Source: Kitasatospora sp. GP82
Lineage (GTDB): Bacteria > Actinomycetota > Actinomycetes > Streptomycetales > Streptomycetaceae
Direction of reading: 5' to 3'
Assembly: GCF_029892105.1 (NCBI RefSeq)
Contig: NZ_JARZAJ010000049.1
Span: forward strand, 1 to 45,931
DNA length: 45,931 nucleotides
Position numbers and translations under genes: made by a program. The notes beneath the pieces are model-generated. The model searched no databases, was not told the origin of the DNA, and saw only the letters and a list, made by a program, of their open reading frames with translations. Positions 15,097 through 22,598 of this stretch are shown here, piece after piece. Position 1 is the stretch's first letter. Each line of letters begins with the position of its first letter.

Positions 15097-17621
15097 GCGC
15101 CGCACGAGCCCCCGACGCCACCGCACCCGTGATGGGCGGACGGTACAAGTGGGTCGCGCTGTCGAACACGACGACGGGTGTGCTGATCGCGACCGTCGAT
15201 GCCTCGATCGTGATCATCTCGCTGCCCGCGATCTTTCGCGGCATCGGTCTGGACCCGCTCGCCCCGGGCAACATCGGCTACCTGCTGTGGATGATCCTGG
15301 GCTATCTCCTGGTCACCGCGGTGCTCGTGGTCGCCTTCGGCCGGCTCGGCGACATGTTCGGCCGGGTCCGGATGTACAACCTCGGCTTCGCGGTCTTCGC
15401 GGGCGCCTCGCTCGCCCTCTCCCTCGACCCGCTGCGCGGCGGCTCCGGCGCCCTGTGGCTCATCGGCTTCCGCATCGTCCAGGCTGTCGGCGGGTCCATG
15501 CTGATGGCGAACTCGGCGGCGATCCTCACCGATGCCTTCCCCGCCCGTCAGCGAGGGATGGCCCTGGGTGTCAACCAGATCACCGCGCTCGCGGGCCAGT
15601 TCCTGGGGCTGCTCGCCGGTGGCCTGCTGGCCACCATCGACTGGCGTGCGGTCTTCTGGGTGAGCGTCCCGATCGGTGTGGCCGGCACCGTCTGGTCGTA
15701 CCGCAGTCTGCGCGAGATCGGCCGCCGCAAACCCGGGCGCATCGACTGGCTCGGCAACCTCACCTTCACCGCGGGAGCCGGTGCCCTCCTCGCCTCGATC
15801 ACCTACGGCATCCAGCCCTACGGCGGCAGTTCGACCGGCTGGACCAACCCCTACGTGCTCGGTGGCCTGGGAACGGGCGTCGTGCTGCTCGTCGCGTTCT
15901 GCGTCGCGGAGACGAAGGCCGCCGACCCGATGTTCCAGCTCGGCCTGTTTCGGATCCGCGCGTTCGCCGCCGGAAACCTGGCGGCACTGCTCACCGCGAT
16001 CGCCCGCGGCGGCCTGCAGTTCATGCTCGTCATCTGGCTGCAGGGCATCTGGTTGCCCCTGCACGGCTACGCCTTCGACCGCACCCCGCTGTGGGCCGGC
16101 ATCTTCATGCTGCCGCTGACCGTCGGGTTTCTTCTCGGCGGCCCGGCCTCCGGCTGTCTGTCGGACCGCTTCGGCCCCCGGCTGTTCGCCACCACCGGGC
16201 TGATTCTGGTAGCCACCGCCTTCGTCGGCCTGCTCGCCCTGCCGGTGGAATTCCCGTACCCGGCGTTCGCGGGCCTGCTACTGCTCAGCGGGCTCGGCCA
16301 GGGCATGTTCTCGGCACCGAACACCTCGTCGATCATGGGGAGCGTGCCGCCGGAGCAGCGCGGCGTGGCCTCCGGCATGCGCTCGACGTTCCAGAACTCG
16401 GGCACCGCCCTGTCGATCGGGCTGTTCTTCTCCCTGATGATCACCGGCCTGGCCACGACGCTTCCGCACGCACTCGACAGCGGTCTGCGGGCGCAGGAGG
16501 TGCCCGCCGAGGCGGCCGGCCGCCTGGCCGGGCTGCCGCCGGTGAGCACACTGTTCGCCACGTTCCTCGGCAGCAACCCGATCGGCCACCTACTGGGGCC
16601 CAGCGGTGTCCTGAGCACGCTTCCCGCCCACAACGCCCAGACCCTGACCGGGACGCGGTTCTTCCCCGAACTCATCTCCGGCCCCTTCCACCACGGACTC
16701 GTCATCGTCTTCAGCGTGGCCGCGGTGATGGCCCTGGTGGCCGCCTGCGCCTCCGCGCTGCGCGGCCGCCGGAGCAGCACCGCAACAGACCAACCGACCA
16801 GCTCAACGAAGGAACGGGCGAGACCTGCTCCGGTGCCCGGTCGCGCCCCGCGCGCGCCGGGTTCCGGTCCCGGGCCTGCCCCCGCATGGCAACGGACTTC
16901 CGAAAGGCGGAGAACCATGAGCACCATCCCGGCATCCGGCATCGGTGCACCGTCGACCGCGGTACCGCACTTCCCCATGCCCCGGGCGGCCGGCCGCCCG
17001 TCCAACCCGCCGCCGGCCCAAGGACCGGTCGAGCGGGTCGCGGCGGCCGCCGCCGCACGCGCGAGAGTCTGCCGCGTGCTGGTGACCCTCGACGGCCGGG
17101 CAGGGGCGGGCAAGTCGACGCTTGCGGCCGCGGTGGCCGCGTACCTGGGCGGGCCAGGGCACGCGGCCGTGGTGCACGGTGACGACTTCTTCCATCCGAT
17201 GCCCTTCCGTGAACGCCTGACCATGGAACCGGAAGAGGGGTACCACTGGCTCTTCGAGTGGCAGCGGCTGCGCGATCAGGTCCTTCTCCCGCTTCGCGAC
17301 GGCCGGCCGGCTCGCTACGAGCAGTTCGATCGGGAGACGAACGCTCTTCGGGTCGGCGAACCGCGCACCGTGATGCCTGTGGGCGTGGTGATCGTCGAAG
17401 GGGTGCTGACCGCCCGGCCGGAGCTGGCCGGGTTCTACGACCTGACCGTCTTCGTCGACACCCCGAGCGAGCTGTGTCTACGCCGTCTGCACGCCCGCGA
17501 CGGCCGCGGCCGGGGGCCGCAGCGCGATGCGTGGCTCACACGCTGGCGCGCTGTCGAGGAGTACTACCTGACCGCCACGGACATACGAGCGCGCGCCGAG
17601 CTCACCGTCCGCGCAGACTGA
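15093..17621 (+). CDS. 14-TM DHA2 drug exporter fused in frame to a uridine-kinase-like P-loop domain
   Basis: One uninterrupted 842-codon frame. Residues about 20-560 form an MFS exporter of the EmrB/QacA (DHA2) type with about 14 membrane helices; loops include VVAFGRLGDMFGRVRMYNLG and DAFPARQRGMALGVNQITAL. Residues about 561-608 are a Pro/Ala/Arg-rich linker without a stop. From Met609 (ATG 16917, preceded by GGCGGAGAACC) the sequence copies the P450 N terminus (MPRAAGRPSNPPPA). It then becomes a P-loop kinase with Walker A GRAGAGKS (668-675) and VVHGDDFFHP, as in uridine kinases. The kinase may be made as a fusion, or separately from 16917 (234 residues). The MFS domain alone would be a standard exporter. 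No frameshift is visible. Confidence 0.75.
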   Translation: MSAARAPDATAPVMGGRYKWVALSNTTTGVLIATVDASIVIISLPAIFRGIGLDPLAPGNIGYLLWMILGYLLVTAVLVVAFGRLGDMFGRVRMYNLGFAVFAGASLALSLDPLRGGSGALWLIGFRIVQAVGGSMLMANSAAILTDAFPARQRGMALGVNQITALAGQFLGLLAGGLLATIDWRAVFWVSVPIGVAGTVWSYRSLREIGRRKPGRIDWLGNLTFTAGAGALLASITYGIQPYGGSSTGWTNPYVLGGLGTGVVLLVAFCVAETKAADPMFQLGLFRIRAFAAGNLAALLTAIARGGLQFMLVIWLQGIWLPLHGYAFDRTPLWAGIFMLPLTVGFLLGGPASGCLSDRFGPRLFATTGLILVATAFVGLLALPVEFPYPAFAGLLLLSGLGQGMFSAPNTSSIMGSVPPEQRGVASGMRSTFQNSGTALSIGLFFSLMITGLATTLPHALDSGLRAQEVPAEAAGRLAGLPPVSTLFATFLGSNPIGHLLGPSGVLSTLPAHNAQTLTGTRFFPELISGPFHHGLVIVFSVAAVMALVAACASALRGRRSSTATDQPTSSTKERARPAPVPGRAPRAPGSGPGPAPAWQRTSERRRTMSTIPASGIGAPSTAVPHFPMPRAAGRPSNPPPAQGPVERVAAAAAARARVCRVLVTLDGRAGAGKSTLAAAVAAYLGGPGHAAVVHGDDFFHPMPFRERLTMEPEEGYHWLFEWQRLRDQVLLPLRDGRPARYEQFDRETNALRVGEPRTVMPVGVVIVEGVLTARPELAGFYDLTVFVDTPSELCLRRLHARDGRGRGPQRDAWLTRWRAVEEYYLTATDIRARAELTVRAD
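16815..17025 (+). repeat. Duplicated P450 leader and 5' coding segment
   Basis: This stretch is similar to the reverse complement of about 13310-13500, the leader and start of the P450 gene. Shared features are a GAGACCTGC/AGGACCTGC block, GTCGCGCC, CGGTCC, GGCGGAGAACCATGA and the first 34 codons (MSTIPASG..FPMPRAAGRPSNPPPA versus MNTTSAPG..YPMTRAAGCPFDPPPA). Homology ends right after PPPA, where the kinase begins. The two copies are inverted and about 3.4 kb apart. Confidence 0.75.
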
Positions 17622-17689
17622 CATTCCCACGAGGAAACGGTGCTGAAGCCGTGGATCACGTCCCGGCTGGCCCGCACCGGTGAACGTGA

Positions 17690-17961
17690 CTTCGGCGATC
17701 TAAGCCGGTGGCCCAGTAGACGGTGATCTGCGTCAGCAGTTCGTCCTTGCCCAACCGGCGCTCCGCATCGCCGTCGCAGTCGCTCCAGGCGCGGAACCTG
17801 TCCACGATCCACGCCGCCAGGCCGACGGGTGAGTCGACGACGTCGAAGCTGTCGCGTTCGTCACCACCGTGCGCACCAGGATCGGTAAGAAGCGGGACGA
17901 CCTTCAGCAATTCGGCGTAGGAACTCGGCCAGCCGTGTGTCAGCACAAGCATGGAGGGCAC
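17690..17961 (-). pseudogene. Epoxide-hydrolase-like alpha/beta hydrolase, internally deleted
   Basis: The minus strand reads LVLTHGWPSSYAELLKVVPL, with the oxyanion-region HGWP of epoxide hydrolases, then DERDSFDVV. It jumps in frame to DSPVGLAAWIVDRFRAWSD and DELLTQITVYWATG, which lie far downstream in intact enzymes. The roughly 150-170 residues with the nucleophile Asp and cap domain are missing, and both ends are truncated. It cannot be catalytic. Confidence 0.7.
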
Positions 17962-17965
17962 GCTC

Positions 17966-18652
17966 TTACGAGCCCTGTTGCGCGAGCGTGACCTTCCGGC
18001 CGGTCCGTGCCGCCTCTCGGATCTGCTCGAGCATGCGGTGCCGCCGGACGGCGTGCCGGAAGTCGGGAACGCCGTCCGTATCCGGCGGGAGGCTCGCGGT
18101 GATCTGCTCGCGCAGAAGCGCGTACTCGTGGGCGACGTTGTAGGCGGGCTCGGCGGACCGCCCGGTCCACTGCGTCAGCGACCGCCGGTAACGGTCGGGA
18201 ACCGGAAGTTCGGTCAAGCCGCCGTCGTTTCCTCGGGCGCCGTACAGCCGCAGCCGCCCCATCCACCACAGGTCGTGGTCGGCCTTCACGACGAGGTCGC
18301 CCCGGGTGCCGTTGATCTCCCAGTGGAACCCGGTGGCGCGGGATGTGCCGCCGCGGAAGTGCATCGCGGCCACGGCCCCCGATTCGAGCAGACCGGTCAC
18401 GGCGATCTGGCCCTCGGTGCTCTTGGCCGCGACCGCCCCGCTGGTCACGTGGGTGACCTCGGGACGCAGGTTCTCGATGTGAGCCGATACCTCGCGGAAC
18501 TCGCCGAGCACCATGGCCAGTGCGTCGACCGAGTGCCCGAAGGGGATCGACAGCAGTGTGGCGCCGCTCGTCACGTCCAGCACGTACGCGTGGTCGTCGT
18601 CGTAGGTGGCGCCCCAGGGCCCGCCCCAGCCGAGCATGCTGGTCGACAGCAC
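17966..18652 (-). pseudogene. Gfo/Idh/MocA oxidoreductase lacking the NAD-binding domain
   Basis: A 228-codon frame corresponds to the C-terminal alpha/beta substrate domain of Gfo/Idh/MocA dehydrogenases (ATLLSIPFGHSVDALAMVLG, GFHWEINGTRGDLVVKAD, DFRHAVRRHRMLEQIREAAR). Intact proteins have about 120 further N-terminal residues with the GxGxxG Rossmann fold, which are absent here. Upstream DNA does not continue the frame as protein. The frame is otherwise clean, so the deletion may be recent. With no cofactor domain the product would not be a dehydrogenase. An abutting broken hydrolase suggests one deletion event affected both. Confidence 0.7.
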
Positions 18653-18752
18653 CCGCCCAACTCGGACTCAACCGGGCGAGCCGAACCCTTCGATCAGAAG
18701 GAAGTTTCTGCGAAGCTGGGGATAAATGAAAGGCGATACACATGTCCTGGTG

Positions 18753-18758
18753 TACAAT
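18753..18758 (+). promoter_or_regulatory. Probable promoter (-10) and leader of the 50-residue orphan gene
   Basis: TACAAT, preceded by TG (extended -10 form), lies 76 nt before the ATG of the small gene. No good -35 is seen. The leader holds a small hairpin, GGCATC-GCGGT-GATGCC, at about 18787-18803 and GGGGGAG as the ribosome binding site. Confidence 0.4.
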
Positions 18759-18833
18759 CTGAAGCCTAAGGGGGCCTCCGGGACTGGCATCGCGGTGATG
18801 CCGACGGATCACCCAACCCAGGGGGAGAACACC

Positions 18834-18986
18834 ATGACTTACCAACTCGAAGCAATCCGGGCGACGATCGACGAGCGCCTGCGAGAGGCCCGGGAGTACC
18901 GCCTCGTCCGCGCGGTCCAGCTCAAGAACCGCGCCGAGCGCGCCGCCCAGCGCGCCCGCCAGGCCCTGACCAGCCTGACCGCATGA
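18834..18986 (+). CDS. Small highly charged orphan protein (50 aa)
   Basis: A 50-residue, Arg/Ala/Glu-rich protein that should form one long amphipathic helix (YQLEAIRATIDERLREAREY, then RLVRAVQLKNRAERAAQRAR). The start is ATG 18834 with GGGGGAG seven bases upstream; the upstream in-frame codons lack such a site. It has its own likely promoter and a perfect terminator, so it is an independent transcription unit. No family or function is recognised. An RNA- or DNA-binding or coiled-coil partner role would fit the composition, but this is speculation. Confidence 0.7.
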   Translation: MTYQLEAIRATIDERLREAREYRLVRAVQLKNRAERAAQRARQALTSLTA

Positions 18987-18999
18987 ACACCCAACTGCA

Positions 19000-19032
19000 A
19001 CGGGCCGTCACCAGGACACGGTGACGGCCCGT
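19000..19032 (+). terminator. Hairpin terminator of the 50-residue gene
   Basis: A perfect 13-bp stem (19000-19012 with 19020-19032) with a 7-nt loop, 13 nt after the stop codon. Confidence 0.8.
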
Positions 19033-19241
19033 CCCGCCTCCCGTCGCTGAAGACCCATCGCGAACCGGCCATCTACCGCCCGGGCCCCCAAGCCCGCCGC
19101 AGGTCGGCGCCGACGACACCCCGTCCGAACCGCCCAACGGCCAAGGCCCCTACCGCAGGTGCCGTCCAGCCAGCCGACCCGGACAGCGAGGGGATACGGA
19201 GCAGCGGCGCCGAGCGCAGCTGGAGGACCAGCTCGATGCCG

Positions 19242-19389
19242 GGCACACCCCCGTCCACGCGAGGCCTCATTCGCCGGATGGCCATTGATCTGTGCGTGCT
19301 GGGCACACCCCGTCCGCGCGGGGCTGACGTGCCGTCGGAGGCCACCAGGTGCCAGGTGTGGGGCACACCCCCGTCTGCGCGGGGACGGG
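19242..19389 (-). CRISPR. Degenerate type I-E CRISPR mini-array (3 repeats, 2 spacers)
   Basis: GGGCACACC recurs at 19242, 19302 and 19362, exactly 60 nt apart. The repeats are about 28, 27 and 28 nt (19242-19269, 19302-19328, 19362-19389), each with the CCCCGTC..GCGCGGGG dyad. The spacers are 32 nt (19270-19301) and 33 nt (19329-19361) and share no similarity. Read on the minus strand, the third repeat gives GTCCCCGCGCAGACGGGGGT, very close to actinomycete type I-E repeats (GTCCCCGCG..GCGGGGGTG). Repeat 1 is diverged and repeat 2 has lost one base. No cas gene is in the window. Confidence 0.65.
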
Positions 19390-19693
19390 CCGGGATACTG
19401 GCCCGAAGTCCAACCAGGTTCCTTCCTCCTTCGTACGGTTGTACTCACTTATCGGGAGCGACCTCGTGTCGCACCCTGTGCACGACAGTTGGCCACTTTG
19501 CAGGCCAGCTGGCCAATCTTTCCCGGCTTGTTGGCCAGTCTGATGAGCCGTGACACGTTGTTTGGAACCGGGCCACGGTTGTTGGAACCACAGCATGTCG
19601 GATCGCAGTTCGACGTCGTGACGGTGCGCCTGAGGGATGCGCGACCCGGCCCGCTCTTGTCGAAGTCTGATCGGTCGGCAAAGATCGGTTCGC
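19390..19693. other. Intergenic with TTGGCCA boxes, no gene recognised
   Basis: Between the CRISPR remnant and the methyltransferase fragment there is no recognisable gene. TTGGCCA or its complement occurs at 19490-19496, 19511-19517 and 19532-19538, giving a small cluster of direct and inverted boxes of unknown meaning. Confidence 0.4.
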
Positions 19694-20226
19694 ATGAGCT
19701 GTGCCTACGACGACGAGCGACTGGCCAACTCCTACGAACGCGGCAATGACATGCCCGAAGCGCGCTCCGGGCCTGGGTCGAGCTGATCGCCTCATACCTG
19801 GACCGTCCCTCGCCCGCCATCATCGAGGTCGGAGCCGGGACCGGGATGTTCTCCGCGGCAATGGCGCGCTGGATTACGGGCTCCAGCGTCCTTGCAGTGG
19901 ACCCATCTAAACCGATGCTGTCCCAAGCGCGCCAGCACCACCCGCATCCAGCAGTGCCGTACGTGTCCGGATCCGCAGAGTCCCTGCCCGCTCCGGCCGA
20001 CGCCTTCGACATGGCCTTGCTCTCCCGGGTGATCCATCACCTTCCCGACCGTCCCGCAGCCGCCGGCGAACTTGCACGCGTGCTGCGTGCCGGCGGAACG
20101 GCCATCATCCGCACGACGTTCAAGGAGCGGCTGGACGCAGTGGTCTATCTTGGCTGGACCCGCGCATTGCCTGCGCCCTGGCTGTCGGGTCGGTCCGGGC
20201 CACACAATCCCAACGCCGGAGCCTGA
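19694..20226 (+). pseudogene. SAM-dependent class I methyltransferase, frameshifted and truncated
   Basis: From ATG 19694 the frame starts as a methyltransferase (YDDERLANSYERGNDMPEA) but hits a stop. A one-base deletion near 19762 moves the rest to another frame, which continues WVELIASYLDRPSPAIIEVG, AGTGMFSAAMARW (SAM-binding motif I GAGTG), LLSRVIHHLPDR (motif II) and ELARVLRAGGTAIIRTTF. The C-terminal third is replaced after about DAVVYLGWTRA. With both a frameshift and a lost C terminus the gene is dead. The substrate class is unknown. Confidence 0.75.
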
Positions 20227-20728
20227 CCCTTCACCTCAAGATCAGTAACAGCCCGGCCCTCTCTGCACACGCTCAAGCAAGATATCTATCCATTAGTTAC
20301 AACATCCTCTGCCTATCTACAGCACTGCAGGTCAGAGCTTTCGCAACTCCGCAGCCTCAGAAGAGACTTGATGAACCATCCCAGTTCATAGGCCATACCA
20401 CCAGAGCTTGTGACTTCATATTCTGCACTCTGGGCACAGCAGGTCAGGGTTGCAGCAATGTCGTAACTACGCAGAAGACTGACACGCCGGACGCGGGTCG
20501 GGGTCAGTGCTCCGGAGCGGTCCGGCTTCTCCCAGGGCTCGCGATGGTCGGCGGCGATCGGCCCGGCGAGGCGGAACTGGGTGTACTGTATGTTCTGGAG
20601 TTCCAGGGAACCCGGCAGTATTCGATGCTCGGGAGCTGGAGACAGTCCTGGGGACCGCGGCCCCGGACGCCCCGCCCGGCAAGAGCCAGGCGGGGGCGTC
20701 CGTGAGGCAGTAGAACGCCGACCGCGGC
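20227..20728. other. AT-richer intergenic stretch with two imperfect long repeats
   Basis: GC content drops clearly at 20250-20480. Two related segments, 20322-20373 and 20434-20481, share GCAC(T/A)GCAGGTCAG and TCG(C/T)AACT(C/A)CGCAG. No gene is recognised. The base composition suggests foreign DNA. Confidence 0.45.
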
Positions 20729-20830
20729 GTGATCCAGTTCTCCCGGCGATGTTTCGGTGTCAGTCAGGCCACCGTATCGCGACGCTGGACCACGCTGTTA
20801 CCGGTCACGGAGAAGGTCTTGACCGAGCAC
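20729..20830 (+). pseudogene. IS5-type transposase helix-turn-helix scrap
   Basis: The plus frame reads FGVSQATVSRRWTTLLPVTE then KVLTEHVPDP, the DNA-binding helix-turn-helix block of IS5-group (DDE_Tnp_4-like) transposases. The frame continues only to 20911 with unrelated residues. No terminal repeats are visible. Confidence 0.45.
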
Positions 20831-20898
20831 GTTCCCGATCCATCGAGGTGTCCACGGCCCCTCAAGCGCCGTCCCGCGATCGTCAAGACCATCATCGC

Positions 20899-20922
20899 TC
20901 CGGCCTTCTAAAGAAGGCCGGA
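20899..20922 (-). terminator. Terminator of the His/Glu-rich secreted protein gene
   Basis: A perfect 11-bp stem (20899-20909 with 20912-20922) around AA lies immediately after the stop codon at 20923-20925 on the minus strand. Confidence 0.75.
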
Positions 20923-21513
20923 TCAATCCCGATCATCCTCGTGGTCGCGGCCGCCCTCGTGGCCCTCGTGGCCCTCGTGGTGTCGGATCACCCGGAAGCT
21001 GGCCACCACTCCGTCCTCGACGAAGACACCGTCGACGCAGCGCGGGTCCACGCCGTCGGCGGAGCTGTGGGGCCCGACGGTGGCGATGGGAGCGCCGTTG
21101 TCACAGACCGCCCCGCGGAAGACCTCGACGGTCTTGTGGGTTTCGTTGCGGATGTTCAGACTCCTGGCGCCCAGGCCGCTGAGCACGGTGACGCACTCGC
21201 CCGGGTGGGAGGAGTACGACCGCTCGTTGATCTGGATCCGGCCCTCCTCGTGGTGCTCCCTGTGCCCGCGGTGCTCCCCGTGCTCCCGCTCCTCGTTGCC
21301 CCTGCCCTCGTTGCCCTTGCTCTCGTTGTTGTTGTCCTTGCCCTTTCCGTCGCTGTTGAAGGACGCCTGCGCGGGAGCAGCCACCTGCTGGACGGCCGGG
21401 GCTGCCTGAGTCACCGGCTGGGAGGCAGCCGAGGCGTAGGTGAGGCCGGTCGCGGCCAGGGCCGCGGCGGCGCCGACGGCCGCGGTGATAGCGGTGGCGC
21501 GGGTGATCTTCAT
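20923..21513 (-). CDS. Secreted His/Glu-rich protein
   Basis: A 196-residue exported protein of unknown function. A Sec signal peptide covers residues 1-30 (KITRATAITAAVGAAAALAA then TGLTYASA). A disordered stretch follows (about 55-92), very rich in Lys/Asn/Glu then His/Glu/Arg (EHGEHRGHREHHEEG). A folded-looking domain with three cysteines (107, 137, 159) comes next, then a second acidic/His tail (RHHEGHEGHEGGRDHEDDRD). The His/Asp/Glu clusters could bind divalent metal (inference). ATG 21513 is preceded by AGGAGAAATTC. A terminator follows directly, so it is monocistronic. The His-rich style resembles the large surface protein at 37000. Confidence 0.8.
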   Translation of the reverse strand: MKITRATAITAAVGAAAALAATGLTYASAASQPVTQAAPAVQQVAAPAQASFNSDGKGKDNNNESKGNEGRGNEEREHGEHRGHREHHEEGRIQINERSYSSHPGECVTVLSGLGARSLNIRNETHKTVEVFRGAVCDNGAPIATVGPHSSADGVDPRCVDGVFVEDGVVASFRVIRHHEGHEGHEGGRDHEDDRD

Positions 21514-22160
21514 GGAATTTCTCCTGTTTCTGAGCGGTCGGCTGGGCCGCCGACGCGTGATTTGAACGTACTGACGGCGGTCATATCGCGCATGTCGAAG
21601 GGTCGGCACTGGGAGCCGAACGGGGTATCAGCGCAAGGTTTCGAATATCTGACAGAACGTCAGATCATAGAAAAAATAGGGAGGTTGGCAGGGGGATTGA
21701 TTCTTCTGGTTGAACGTGACGCCTACTCACACCTTCGGCTGCGGGGCGCCTGGAACTGCCGACGCGATGAGGTGAGTCGCCATCAGGGGATGAGACGCCT
21801 CAAGGGGAGAGCCCTGCCTGCCGACGCCTGCGATCACAGGCCATGCCCTCGCCATGCGCACCGGTCCGCCCGGTCCGTGCGGCCAAGGACGCGATCCGCA
21901 CGAGCGCCCGGAGCCTGGGCGGCCTGCGCCGAGCCCAGCAGGCCCCCGGAGGCGGTAACGGCCCGTCAGCCCCCTGCCAACCAGTCGGGCGCCGGTTGGG
22001 CGTCAGCCCGGTGCCTACGCGACCACCGCGAAACCCACCACTGTGACAGCACCGCTCTTCCGCAAGGCCTCGGTGGGTCCTGTGTGTTCCAGGTGGCCGT
22101 CACGGCAGACAGTCCAGAAGCCCCGGGCCGGGGCGCTTTGGAACCGCCTTCACAAGGGAT
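21514..22160. other. Intergenic, no gene recognised
   Basis: This is upstream of the secreted-protein gene, whose promoter must lie near 21520-21650, an AT-richer part. Long plus frames here are shadow-like. No RNA gene, repeat or transposase piece was recognised. Confidence 0.4.
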
Positions 22161-22215
22161 CAGGGCCTCCTGGCAGCTCGTGGATGCGAATCCATACGAG
22201 TGACAGGAGGCCCTG
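22161..22215. repeat. Nested two-stem hairpin
   Basis: The outer arms CAGGGCCTCCTG (22161-22172) and CAGGAGGCCCTG (22204-22215) pair perfectly. Inside, CTCGTGGAT and ATCCATACGAG form a second stem with a 2-nt bulge around GCGA. The right outer arm includes AGGAGG, the ribosome binding site of the transposase fragment starting at 22216, so the fold would hide that site. It may be an IS end, terminator or attenuator. Confidence 0.6.
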
Positions 22216-22405
22216 TTGCTGCAGTTCTACGCGCCAGCGCCCGCGGAGTGCAACTCGGCTTCCCCATCGCGTGATTGCCTCGCGCACGTGTACGGGAATG
22301 CGGCCGATCGTCCGGACAGGCAGCGGCGGTACACGTCGGACATGACGGACGAGGAGTGGGCCACTGTTCGGGACTGCCTGCCAGATCCAGTCCCGGGTGG
22401 TCATG
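22216..22405 (+). pseudogene. IS5-family transposase, N-terminal fragment
   Basis: From TTG 22216 (AGGAGG upstream) the frame includes RQRRYTSDMTDEEWATVRDC then LPDPVPGG. This is the RRYPSD..EW..V...LP start of IS5-type transposases (DUF4096 domain). The match ends at about 22400. The catalytic part is absent. Confidence 0.55.
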
Positions 22406-22598
22406 GCCCGATCGTAGGCGGGGCCTCGGACATCATCCCGAGCCGGCCGCCGGCCACCCAGCAGCCGGCACCCGATCGCCTTGGGCCAGCCGGCCGGGTG
22501 GGGCTGGCGCCGACAGTGCAGCGGTTGCACACGCCGGCGGGGCCGGGTGGCGACCCCCGTCCGCCACCCGGCCCCTGGCAACCGCCCATCCCGAGGCG

